Source: Chrysomallon squamiferum
Lineage: Eukaryota > Mollusca > Gastropoda > Neomphalida > Peltospiridae
Direction of reading: 5' to 3'
Assembly (NCBI GenBank): GCA_012295275.1
Contig: CM022673.1
Location: 17,212,810 to 17,238,809 of the forward strand
Length of the DNA: 26,000 bases
The position numbers were made by a program, and so were the translations under genes. The notes under the pieces were generated by a model. That model did no database searches and had not been told where the DNA came from. It saw only the letters and a list, made by a program, of their open reading frames with translations. Positions 1-10,020 of the stretch are shown piece after piece; position 1 is the stretch's first letter; each line of letters starts with the position of its first letter.

Positions 1-210
1 CAATTTATGATAACTTACAATTTCAAATTTGTTATTACTATAATTATTTTATTAATTTACATTATTTAGTATTATTTCATATTTATTAATAATACTTTTA
101 ATTTATTACACTGTTTTGAATTGATTAAATTTACAAACAGTATTTAAAATTAATGATTTGAAATTTATTAAAAATATTCTAAATATATTAATACTATTTT
201 TAGGACTTAC

Positions 211-374
211 TCATCAAAAATTTTTGAAGCTGTAATATCTTCAGACATCTGACCAAGAGAAGGTGGAGTTGAAGTAAGACATTTCACTTGTTCTGCTATT
301 TCTTTGTACATTACAATGTACTGACGGAGATTTAAACAGCGAGATGATTCCAATTTATTGTTCTGTGTGTTAAT
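211..374 (-). CDS. RNF141: RNF141-like coding exon 3
   Basis: The acceptor ATTTTAG ends at 375 and the donor GTAAGT begins at 210. It encodes residues 83-136 plus two bases (INTQNNKLESSRCLNLRQYI onward), continuing exon 2 in phase 0. The C-terminal third is a polar linker (TSTPPSLGQMSEDITAS) like the variable region before the RING in vertebrate homologues. The next exons lie left of position 1. Confidence 0.9.
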
Positions 375-2042
375 CTAAAATATAAAGTAATGTAAAATAA
401 AGCATAGAAAAGTGTGGTACAGTACAATACAGTATAGCTTGGCATGGCATAGCATATTGTATAATATAGTAAAATATGGTATGTGATGGTAAGGTTCAGT
501 ATGGTAAAGTAAAATGAAATAGTTTGGAAAGGTGTCAGTAAAAGATCCTTTATTGTGTTCTATCAACAGAAACACATGAAAAAGTTTTATGGCTTCCTCT
601 CTTTTGTAATCATAAATAACAATTATTAAAAAAAAAAATTAAAAAATTGTTAATAATAATAAGAAAATAAAAAAAAAAAAAAGTAATCAAACAGACAGAG
701 TATACATAAACAAATAAACAAACAAGCAAGCAGTTAGACAGAGTGACAGAGTTATATAGATAAAAAGACAGATAAATAAAAAAAAATAAAAATAAAAAAT
801 ATTGTAGTACGGAAAAAAACCCAATTCTCATTACTAACCAATACAAATAGCCAACAGTTTCATCACATCTATCAGCAAAACATAATTATATCTGACCTTT
901 CACCCATTAATTTAAAGGTTGACACTTTATCATATTCATTAATTCATTCATTTATCAAAACATCAAGTTTATTGTTTCAGTTAACACTGATATTATAAAT
1001 GGTGCAAATAAAATAAAATTATATGAAAGAAAAACATTGTAGATCATTATTTAAAAAAAAAAAACATTCCAAAGAAAAAAAAAAAAAGGTAAAAAGACAG
1101 TTTGTTAAACAAATATGAAATTTCTAATAGAAGATGTTTCAAGATTTTCAAAAACCAAAACAGATATGAAATATAAATTATAATATTTGAATCTTACCTT
1201 TAGACAGCGTATTCTGACCATTGCCTTCCACAAAACAGAACTGTCTGTTCCCTTTTTAATATGAAACTGAAGTTGTTTTCCACGATGATCAGTGAATGAG
1301 TTTGTTCTGAAAAATTAAAATATACAACCATATAAGTAGGATCCCTCCCCACAAAAAAAAAGAAGTAATTTTAAAATAAGCAATCTAAATATCAATGAAA
1401 AATATAAGAAATATCACAAAAGAAAATATTTCTGTATTGAAATAAAAGTAAAGAAATAATAATAACAATAAGTATGAAAAAAGTATATAATATAGGTATA
1501 TATAAAATATGAAATATTTTTTATTAACAGTAAATAACTCTTGTACCTAAAACAGTAGAGTATCATAATTAGTTTAACATTATTTATTTCCACAATAGAT
1601 TACACATTACATATTTTCTACTGGCTTGAAGTTCTAAATAACTTAAGTATATCAAAAACAGTAAAAATTATTAGAAATTTTAAGGTATATTAATGTGTTT
1701 TAAAGACAGTAAACAAGGAAGGAAGAAAAGACTTTTTAAATCCATTCATTTATTTTTAAATATGGCCAACTCCATATAAGCAACCATTAATAAAATACAA
1801 CGAGTGCATCATTAAAAAGTATTTTCTTCCTTATTTGTTTTCTGACTACATTAATATGTTGGGTTTTCTTAAATATAAATTAGTGTTAAGATAATATATA
1901 CTAACATTTCATTGAGCTCTTTGATTGATTCACAAAACTGTTCATATGTCAGTGTTGCTAGATGTTTGAAAATATCAAGGTGAGCATGGAGACGCTCAGG
2001 AATAACTGCCTGGGCTTCAGTAAGACTTGACCCTTGGCCCAT
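211..2042 (-). CDS. RNF141: RNF141-like RING finger protein, 5' part (3 coding exons, truncated by window edge)
   Basis: Spliced minus-strand gene, joined from 1906-2042, 1198-1306 and 211-374. The lengths (137, 109 and 164 nt) keep one open frame of 136 residues plus two bases, and every junction is GT-AG. The start is the ATG at 2042, which gives MGQGSSLTEA: Gly2 and Ser6 fit the N-myristoyltransferase consensus, as in vertebrate RNF141, which begins MGQ. The blocks LTYEQFCESIKELNE, KKGTDSSVLWKAMVRIRC and LNLRQYIVMYKEIAEQ align by eye with the conserved N-terminal half of RNF141/ZNF230 (SGSDSSAFWK-like and NLYQFIQLYKDI-like blocks). The family protein is about 230 residues with a C3HC4 RING near its C-terminus. 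That part is not in the window, so E3 ligase activity is inferred from family membership only. Vertebrate RNF141 is best known from testis expression; its substrate is not established. I am confident in the family and exon structure. Confidence 0.9.
375..1197 (-). other. RNF141 intron between coding exons 2 and 3
   Basis: Non-coding. It holds a degenerate pentanucleotide array (416-530), A-rich low-complexity stretches around 630-800 (including AAAT/AAAC-rich tracts) and 1050-1090, and nothing recognisable as a gene. ORFs here on the minus strand are translations of the pentamer array and T-rich DNA. Confidence 0.8.
416..530. repeat. degenerate pentanucleotide array
   Basis: About 23 consecutive 5-bp units read in register from 416: GGTAC, AGTAC, AATAC, AGTAT, and later GGCAT twice, ATGGT, AAGGT, AAAGT, AAAAT. 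The fifth base is T or C in almost every unit. This is a decayed pentamer satellite within the RNF141 intron. Confidence 0.75.
1198..1306 (-). CDS. RNF141: RNF141-like coding exon 2
   Basis: The acceptor is TTTTTCAG (minus strand, ending at 1307) and the donor is GTAAGA starting at 1197. The other frames are closed. The exon enters in phase 2 and leaves in phase 0, encoding residues 46-82, including the hallmark segment GTDSSVLWKAMVRIRC. Confidence 0.9.
1307..1905 (-). other. RNF141 intron between coding exons 1 and 2
   Basis: About 600 bp of AT-rich sequence bounded by a GT donor at 1905 and an AG acceptor at 1307 on the minus strand. No repeats of note and no coding signal. Confidence 0.8.
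1906..2042 (-). CDS. RNF141: RNF141-like coding exon 1
   Basis: Encodes residues 1-45 plus two bases of codon 46. The minus-strand donor GTTAGT follows at 1905-1900. Upstream, TATATTTTAG ends at 2061, so the exon probably begins at 2060 with 18 nt of 5' UTR. The myristoylation signal and the start of the conserved N-terminal domain lie here. Confidence 0.88.
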
Positions 2043-2043
2043 T

Positions 2044-2052
2044 TCAGGTCAT
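2044..2052 (-). promoter_or_regulatory. minimal upstream ORF (ATG ACC TGA) abutting the RNF141 start
   Basis: In the predicted 5' leader a two-codon ORF reads ATG-ACC-TGA. Its stop is separated from the main ATG by a single A, and it lies in a different frame. Such minimal uORFs can lower initiation at the downstream start or force reinitiation. The effect here is inferred, and it depends on this leader being transcribed. Confidence 0.4.
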
Positions 2053-2083
2053 GCTTGTACCTAAAATATATTTATGTAAGAAA

Positions 2084-2160
2084 TATATATGTATATGTAT
2101 ATATGTGTGTGTGTGTGTGTGTGTGTGCGTGCGCGAGTGTATGTGTGTTTGTGTGTATAT
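2084..2160. repeat. TG/TA microsatellite
   Basis: A (TA/TG) run with an uninterrupted TG core of about 12 units around 2104-2127, then degenerate GTGCG and GTAT units. It lies just upstream of RNF141 coding exon 1, in intron or leader sequence. Confidence 0.85.
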
Positions 2161-3459
2161 TTGTCTATAGAAAAATACATTTATACAAGTAAGAAATATT
2201 AACACATACCTAAAATCTATTTATCAAAGAAATATTAGTACTTACAAAAAAAGAGTAAAAAATAATAGAATATCATTTCTATCAAGAACTTATTCAAGGA
2301 ATACTCAAACCAAATAATGTTAAATGCACACGACTGTTTAATGTGAATAAATACTTACATAAATAAAACAATAAAAATGTGACAGATTTTATGCATATTG
2401 TATACATCATTATTATAAACCTTTGGTTGTTACTCAGAGCAAAATAGGTCACAATTGGAATTCTTAATAATACGCACTGGTGAATTAAACCTTTGAACTT
2501 TATTATTTTTATGGAAAAGTAAACTAATTTCACAAATTCAATTTTTATATATATATATATTATTATGTTTTAATCATAAAATATATGTAAAAATATATGT
2601 AGAAATCTTTGGCATTAATAACTGTGACAATTAAACTCAATGATAACAGACTATATATTTTTGTATACATATGCAGAAAGAAAATACCACTGTCACTGAT
2701 ACAAAATATACACTATAGTTTGAATTTAATAAATAACTTTGAGAAATAGATAGAAGTCAGACCGTTACTAATTTTAATTTTCAAATATCTTACACTGAAA
2801 ACTAGAAAAGTATTAATTCATCTTATTAAAAAATGCAGTCTATAATATAATTTGATATTATTTCTTACTTATGTTCTTAACATCATCTCTTTGTTATAAT
2901 TGTTAATTATTATTATTTTTTTTTTATCTTCAAGGCTTTTAAATTTTTAAATAATGTTATGAAACTGTCTTATTGTGCCACTAGACTTCTTCATCACCAC
3001 CATACGACGTTGTCAGTTATGTGATTGTCACAGTGTCAGTGTAATCATCAGAATTTAAAACAAAATATATATTTTTTACAATAATCTATATTCTTCCTTT
3101 GATTATGATCTATTTAGACAAACAGTTAAATAGACATGTCATGATTACACATTATTAATCAATAAATATTTCTTTCTTTCAGTTACCATCAGTATTAATT
3201 CAATGAAAAGTTTATACACACGAATCTCGATTTCTGGTTTGGAATTACATTTTCTTTTTAGAGTTATCTCCCATAGAAGAAATTAGAAATATATATTCAG
3301 TTTTATAATTTAAATTGTAATTATATTAATTAATATTCATATAGTCATAACTAATAATCAATTTATTTTTGAACTGAGGTGTTGTTTAAAATTGTTCATT
3401 CATTTGCTACATAAAAAGAGAAGAAAACAATAGGACATTTTGAGAAATGTGTCAGTCCC
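2161..3459. other. non-coding interval upstream of RNF141 exon 1
   Basis: AT-rich sequence with no convincing exon. A 79-residue minus ORF at 2294-2533 has no domain and the composition expected of random AT-rich sequence. It is probably the first intron of RNF141 if its first exon is noncoding and lies further right. Confidence 0.6.
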
Positions 3460-3900
3460 TTTTTGTGTACGAGTCCGCTTTCATTAATGCATGAATGCGC
3501 AAACTGATACGTCACAGATTTGTGTGTACACATATTATACTGAGAGGTGGAAAAGAAGTAAGGCCTAAATTTAATCGTCGCTTATATATGACAGATCAAA
3601 AATACATCGAACGAAAGTGAGTTAGATTTTATTTTTTGTTAAACTAGATGTGTGAATATATTTCTGCCTTTTTTATCAACATTTTTGGTGGCACAAGGTT
3701 TACAAAGACACACCTGTCAAATGAACTGTACTGCTTGTTTTTCTGCAGTCGAACTCTCGTCTGCTGACTCTTTGATCTCACCGCCACACCTTTCAAGTGA
3801 GGTAACTGAACACGACAATGTTGCTTTGTCACTCAAATTTCCGATGACACTTCTAATACATTTCTTTCAACGAAGCAAATTAATTTACCCCATTTAACAG
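3460..3900. promoter_or_regulatory. candidate promoter region (CpG-containing island)
   Basis: CpG dinucleotides, scarce elsewhere, cluster here at about 3469, 3476, 3498, 3511, 3577, 3609, 3612, 3751, 3783, 3812 and 3872, and the sequence is less AT-rich. It contains a TGACGTA core on the minus strand (3508-3514, CRE/ATF-like) and TATATAT at 3583-3589. A donor-like AAA|GTGAGT follows 3616 on plus, and a donor-like GCG|GTGAGA on minus points left from 3782. This would fit a divergent promoter serving RNF141 (leftward) and perhaps RASSF8 (rightward). Overlapping ORFs of 62 and 81 residues here have no recognisable domain. Confidence 0.35.
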
Positions 3901-3932
3901 ATAATTGCGTTGAAAAATTATTAGTTATGACA

Positions 3933-3933
<1 letters not shown>

Positions 3934-4019
<86 letters not shown>
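3934..4019. repeat. (CT)38 microsatellite with short CA tail
   Basis: A perfect CT dinucleotide run from 3934 to 4009, followed by about five CA units. Read on the minus strand it is a GA run that produces a spurious Arg-Glu ORF (3833-4078). Confidence 0.95.
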
Positions 4020-6140
4020 TCACTGAGTGACTTAGTATAATTATGTAACTTTTGTCTGTTTTGGAGATCATACATCATAATTATATTTTTGATGATTAGT
4101 AGTTATGTAAATTACTTATTTTAGTCTTTAGAAATGTTTTTAACTCATTTATCATTTATAATTTAATTAAATAAAAACCAACAAAACAATAAAAATTGAA
4201 AAGAAAAACATATGTAAATATACATAAAAGCTGTAATCCTTACTCCCTATAGTTCTTAAAAATAAATAAATAAATGAATAAATAAATAAATAATAATAAT
4301 AATTACATCAAAACAAAAATAAGATGAAAAAATCTTCACATCTCTAGAACCACATATTATGAAGTACTGGCCATTTCTGTTTTCCTAAATTTATAGACTG
4401 AGTTTTGATAAAATATAATTACAATTACATTGTCGGTTCTAATACGTAATATAACCATTAATTATCAGATCTGGTATTAGAGGGTCTTTATTATTTGTTC
4501 ACTAAAATATTCTGTTTTGCCTACTCTTTTACAATATATATAATTAGCACATTTTGAATACAATTTTTTTAGTCCTGTCTTATTGTTTTGTTTAAACAGA
4601 TTGCAGAATTTATTACTTTTTAATGCCATTTTTGTGGCTTTAATGTAATATTAATTTATATAATATTAACACTGTAACAGAAACAGCTTCCATTGTATAA
4701 CATGTGTCAGTAATGTTATTAAACTGCAAATTAGATCAAAATGATTTTTGATTTAGTGAAGAAGCAAAATATATTTTAACCTCTTTAAAGTGAATATCTA
4801 ACAGCATTTCAGATATGAAATAGTAGATGATAACATGCAGTCATTATAGATGGGGATGTCTATAGCTTACTAAAGATACTCTATAGCTTAATGTCTTTAT
4901 TGATTTTGACTTGAAATTTTGTTAAATTGTTTTTTATCAATACAAAATATTTACTTTTTTCTTGATTTTACTTGATTTTACTTGATTTTTACTTTTATAT
5001 TTAAATTTCATTTATTTTGCTTTTATTTTACTTGCTTTCATTTAACAGATATCCATAAAAAGGGTATGAGTATATGTGTGTGTGTGAGTGCACATTCATA
5101 TATGCTATTTGGGTGAATTTTACATTTCACACTAGGAGTAGACATAGGAAGGTATTGCTGTAAGATATGTTAATCTGACCAAGTCAGGTGTTTAAACATT
5201 GTTGATCTTATTATTTTATGTAATTGTAATTTCTAATTGTCTGTTAATGGCTGTGAATAAATACCCACATATGGTAGTAAAATACACACATTGTGTGTGT
5301 GTGTGGGTGTCTATGGTGAATTGCTCCTTAATTATAATTTTAAATATAAAACACAGAATATTTTAGAAATGGCCCTTACCATAGTCATAATGTGTAAGTT
5401 GTGTTGAAGCTGAATGCTGAGATAAATTCATTTGTATCAATAGTGAGAAACAAATCTATATACTCACTGTGCTGTGTGATTTGAAAACCTCCCTCAACAA
5501 ACACTGATCTTTATCTCTGTGCAAATACAGACCCAACCAAAGTTCCCCATCTAAAGATGATTTCTGGATTCTATTGTAAATGGGTTCCTACAATGGATTT
5601 ACTTCATTAAATCATTAAAATGACATTTAACCTGAGTATATACTGAAAACAGATAACATGTTTTCATTAAAATGTTTCATTATATTTATATTTTAATAGT
5701 TTTAGATTTATATTTGTGACAAAAATAACAGATAGGTTTTTTTTTTGTTTTTTTCAATATTTTTCCTTTCACAAATTTGAAAAAATTAAAAATGAAAATA
5801 TAAAAAATTTAAAAGAATAATGACTAATTCTGAATAAATGAAATAATTATCATTAAAAGTTATGAGATTTTTTATAAACTAAAGTGTTATAAGAATAAAT
5901 AATACATGATAAATGTGTGACAAAAGTTTTTGTTTTGACATCAGTTGAAAAAAAATAGTAATGTCTCATTTTCCACTGCACTTCTAAATGATCAACATTT
6001 AACAAACTTTATATATATTATTATTGTTTCAACTACCTGTAACATGACCTGTTTTAAAATCTTGATATTCTTTTTTTATTTGATTTATAAATAACAACAA
6101 CAATAAGAAGAACAATAAGAACAATTATAATTTAAATCTC
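4020..6140. other. AT-rich non-coding interval
   Basis: No gene seen. It includes an (AATA)n tract near 4260-4304, a three-copy 10-bp tandem CTTGATTTTA at about 4961-4990, and short TG/CA runs near 5072-5090 and 5284-5306. The rest is low-complexity A/T sequence. Confidence 0.7.
4260..4304. repeat. (AATA)n / (AAT)n microsatellite
   Basis: Tetranucleotide AATA units with one AATG variant pass into AAT units at the right end. Confidence 0.8.
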
Positions 6141-6355
6141 CTGACTTTAAAATCAAACAGAAGTAACTTAATTGTTTTAATTATTTTTCTGACTTAAAAT
6201 CAAACAGAAGTAACTTAATTTTTTAACTATTTTTCTGACTTAAACTAGAACAATGACATCATTCTTTATATTATTTTTAACTTTAAACTGGAACAAAAGT
6301 AGCTTCATTATATATTTTTGAACATGACAATGAACAGAAGTGGCTTCATTCTTTA
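6141..6355 (+). repeat. decayed minisatellite, period about 45 bp, five copies
   Basis: Copies begin near 6141, 6189, 6235, 6279 and 6317. Each carries a version of TGACTTAAAATCAAACAG followed by AAGTAACTTAATT and a T-rich spacer. Copies one and two are nearly identical. Later ones diverge (AAACTGGAACAAAAGTAGCTT, then GACAATGAACAGAAGTGGCTT) but keep the order and spacing. Confidence 0.7.
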
Positions 6356-6654
6356 CGTTATTGTCCAGCTATAAGTGACAACAGAAAATCTCTGGTTTCC
6401 TGCTGTGTGTGTGAGCTTTCACAGGTTTCAGTTTGTTTTACATGATAGAATGAATCACGGCATAGGAGCAGACGACTCATGAATGATTTAGCAATTCTTC
6501 AGCAGTTCATTTTCATGTGGCAAACCAGTACTTGCATTATGACTAGGAGCAAAAGTCAACAAGCAGCTGTGTACCCAGGACATTAAGTCATGTCAGAGTT
6601 ATACACAAATCCTTTATAATCAAGATTCTGCTGCCTCCTGCTCTTGCCTGCATA

Positions 6655-6840
6655 ATATGTAAAACAAATGGTATGCATTTTTAAAGTGGTTTGAAATACT
6701 TTTCCTAATTAGCATAAATATAGAGCTTTTTTTTTGTTGTTGAAATAGTTAGAAGTAAAGGGTACTCTCTCAGTCAGCTTTTCACATATGTAGAACAAAT
6801 TGGACAAGTTTTTAAAGTGGTTGGACAGTTAGAGGTAAAG
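6655..6840 (+). repeat. imperfect local duplication
   Basis: Copy A (6655-6760) and copy B (6785-6840) share ATATGTA-AACAAAT, TTTTTAAAGTGGTT and AGTTAGA-GTAAAG in the same order. Copy A carries about 50 extra bases, including a T run, between the second and third blocks. Confidence 0.6.
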
Positions 6841-7301
6841 CCAGACGCATAAATTAACAGGTTTTTATGAGAATTTGTTTGAGCTGCATGTTTGTGTATG
6901 GGCTGTAAGTGATTATCCCAACAGGAGTCTGTGTATGTCTGTGTTACACCAGGTATCATGAAAAGTAGAGGATTATCAGACTTGATGGTGCTGGGGTCTT
7001 GTCGTCTCATTTCAAAATTGTAGATTTACATTTTTGTTTCCACTTCATTTCAGAGTTAGTGCTTTGTTAGCGTAGAAAGGCAAACTAGGCCACATGCACT
7101 GAATGTTTTGTATAAGTCTGGTTTATAAATGAAAATTTATTGAAATGTCCATCACTTTTAATTTATATTTAAATATATATAAAATATGTCTGGCTTGTTT
7201 CTTTTTCCATTTATTTTTCCTTAAAGAAAAAAAAAAGTATTGTTATTTAAATACAAAAATTAATGAAAACTTTTTAAAATTCCTGACTGTAGAATTTGGT
7301 A

Positions 7302-7304
7302 TTA

Positions 7305-7342
<38 letters not shown>
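7302..7342. repeat. (TTA)n microsatellite
   Basis: About 13 near-perfect TTA units. They explain the poly-Ile tract of the plus-strand ORF at 7145-7363, which is not a gene. Confidence 0.9.
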
Positions 7343-7794
7343 AGGAGAACAGCTTCTTTATAAATGAATATTAAAATAATTCAGTAATATATACAGAAAT
7401 TTCAGTGAAAATGCAGACTGTTTTGTGTTTGTACATTATATGAAAGAAAGAAATTTTTTGATCATAGACAGAAAAAATGTATGAAACATAAAAATTATAT
7501 TACTGATAGTCATATTTCTCTATTTATAGTTGATGATTATAATAATTATTATCATAATTCTTTTGATTAAATTTTGTACTTGTAAGAAATGTTTATGTAG
7601 TAAAATTTTCTTGACTTTTTCTGGGTGGACATGTCGTAAAAACATGCTTTCTTTCTCTGCCATTAACCTGATATCACCAACTGTATAAGAGAGGCACTGA
7701 GCTAAGTCAAATAGGTATAGAACAGTATAACAAGATAACATTGCATTCTGTAAACAGTGCTGTTCTCTTTGATGAACAACTTCAGGTAAATGTT

Positions 7795-7990
7795 TATAAG
7801 ATGGTCTCCCTTTGTTTGCGTGACTGGTTCTGTTTGCTGCCTGTGTGCGTGTTGATCCAAGTCATTAAGTCATATCCACACCGGCTGGCCCCCTGCCAGG
7901 ATTAGAAGCCAGTTTGTTCTGCCTGCGAGAGATGGACATAGATTACTTACGCTTAGCAGCACTTCATACCTGGTGACCCGATTTCATTTC
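7795..7990. promoter_or_regulatory. GC-richer CpG-containing island, possible first exon or regulatory element
   Basis: Six CpGs occur in about 200 bp, with the local run CCGGCTGGCCCCCTGCCAGG, in an otherwise AT-rich desert. The minus strand has donor-like CTAAGC|GTAAGT (GT at 7950-7949) and CACCAG|GTATGA (GT at about 7970). These could end a noncoding RNF141 first exon. No ORF of note spans it. The function is unproven; an exon, enhancer or old insertion are all possible. Confidence 0.3.
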
Positions 7991-9739
7991 TTTACCTACA
8001 GGTATATATTGTTATGTACAGGAATATATTTATATACACACTTTTCAACAAGCAGGATTGAGTTACTTATTTTTTTAATTACTAGCAGTTTGACAAAAGC
8101 ATAAAATTAATGGCAAGATAATTGTATTGTGTTCATTTATATTTTTGTTTTCTTAATCATGACAAAAATAAATTGATGAATAATGTCTTCATCATGTAGA
8201 TTCATTTTCTTTTCAAGTCATGCGTATAGTATCTAATGGTAAAGTCATTGTCGTTATTTTCATTTTGTGGTTGTAATGAATATATATATCATATTGTCAA
8301 ATATCATTTGGTTTAGTTCATAATTACTAATGCATGAATTAAAGTTTTGGTCATCAGGTTTTTTTTTAACTAAATGTAAATTGGCAGATAACTGTTTTAT
8401 TATGTAGTATTTTGTTATTGTTATAAGGTTGACTGAGAAATGGTATATACTCATACACACGCACACACATGAAAATGTCTTTCTCTTGGTGGACAAAAAA
8501 ATTCTAAATTTTACATATTATTATGGAAATAATTATTGACTATAAGTATAAAAATGTTTGTGATTTGACAGTGTTTTATTTAAAACTGGCTTTGTTTTAG
8601 ACATACATTATCAGTGGTTTCATCAAAATAGTGTGTGTAAAGCAATTTTATGGTTAATTTCTTAATCAGACTTTTTGTTTCCTGTTTGCATTGATGCATG
8701 ATAGCAGCAGATTGCCTCAGAGATAGTTTTTGATAATGAACAATTTCACTAGATTTAATCTAGTCTTAATGAGTTTGGCTTAGATTAACCATCTTGGTGC
8801 ATTTGAGAAAAAAAAAAACCTTTTGCTTTTTATCCTCTGCAGATAATCAGTATAATTATGATGGCAACAAGTTCAGAAAGAGATATTATATCCTCAGCAT
8901 CAAGGACAAAGTATTAAAAAAAGTGAAAAAGGATTGAAAAACAATATATATTTAAACAAATTTGTTCATTTGTATTTAGTTTTGTTTAGTATGCAGTTCT
9001 GTTTTTTATAGACTATAATCAAAGAAAATAGTAGTTGTATATCAGAATTTTTGCAAAGATCCAGTTTGGTGTGAATGGTGGGCAAGCTTCCTGACAAAGA
9101 ACTTTACAATAACCAAATATTTGTCATGCAAATAACAGTAGCTGAGTAAATGTGATCTTGTATCATTAAATAAACATTCTTTCTTAAGACAGGATTAATT
9201 ACATAATAAAATTAATTTCAAAATAAAATACAACCCAAAATTAACCTTGCTTGGGTATACATTTTTTTATTCATATAACATAAATTTTACTGCTAAGTAT
9301 AAAAAAAGAAAAAAGAAAAAAAAAAGGAATTTGTTAAAAAATGTATGTTTTTTATTTTCTTAGGTTATGTTAATAATTCTTTTATTACATCAGCTATCCT
9401 CAGCAATATAATACAAAAAGAAGATATGATTTAATGTTTTTACTTCAAACAACTGAAGAATATATGATCAGATATACACAGTATATTCTGATAAGAGATA
9501 AAGATAAAAACTTTATATTGTGTAAATGTTTCACAGTTCTAACATTTAACAGAGATTATAAATTATTGGTAATAAATGTGTGTTCATAAAATCCTTTACA
9601 CATTACTGGGTCTGATTTTTATTATTCCAATAACTAAATATTATAGAAGAATAACAAACTGGTAAGCTTGGTTCTGGTCTCTATTTGTACCTTAGAGTTT
9701 AATTAGAAAGGTAATTATAACAAAAAGAATTGTAATAAA
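7991..9739. other. AT-rich non-coding interval
   Basis: No coding signal or known RNA. The longest ORF (78 residues, minus, 8260-8496) is low-complexity. A-rich tracts lie near 8806-8820 and 9300-9330. Confidence 0.7.
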
Positions 9740-10020
9740 GACCCTCCAGGTTGTATTCTTCTGTACTCTTACCTGACTGTTGATTCAGGTTTGTGCTGTG
9801 TTGATTTCTAGGATCAAAGGTCACAGGTCAGCAGACTGGTAATGCCACATGTTCTCTTATCTTGTTTAATTGCTGTTTGGTGTTTCTTGCAAGTGCATGG
9901 CCATTGTTCTAGGAAATATCATCCTGTACCAGCACACATTGTCAGATATCAACTGTAACTGTGCTTGTCAGCTAGTATAAAAAGAAACAACCCAGGAATG
10001 TGCAAACTTTTGTAAGTTCT
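9740..10020. promoter_or_regulatory. candidate enhancer/promoter island with DR1 element
   Basis: A less AT-rich block. On the minus strand CAGTCAG|GTAAGAG (GT at 9772-9771) matches the 5' splice-site consensus closely, so a noncoding exon reading leftward toward RNF141 is possible. On plus, TATAAAAAG lies at 9976-9984. A perfect direct repeat of AGGTCA sits at 9819-9831. No ORF is supported. The role is inferred from motif clustering only. Confidence 0.35.
9819..9831 (+). promoter_or_regulatory. perfect DR1 nuclear-receptor element
   Basis: AGGTCA-C-AGGTCA is two identical half-sites spaced by one base, preceded by CAA. This is the arrangement bound by RXR heterodimers, HNF4 and COUP-TF type receptors. 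Occupancy is unknown. Confidence 0.55.

Larger units (their letters stand above)
6366..7794. other. non-coding interval with local repeats
   Basis: Contains an imperfect duplication (6655-6840) and a TTA microsatellite (7302-7342). A 78-residue minus ORF at 6774-7010 overlaps the duplicated block and shows no recognised domain. No gene is supported. Confidence 0.65.

Noticed and set aside
375-575. Minus ORF rich in Tyr, His and Leu
   Set aside because: It is a translation of the degenerate pentamer array and runs into the RNF141 intron acceptor.
3652-3897. Overlapping ORFs on both strands (81 and 62 residues)
   Set aside because: No domain or similarity; they lie in the GC-richer candidate promoter region, where both strands happen to be open.
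3833-4078. 81-residue minus ORF with Arg-Glu repeats
   Set aside because: It is the translation of the (CT)38 microsatellite.
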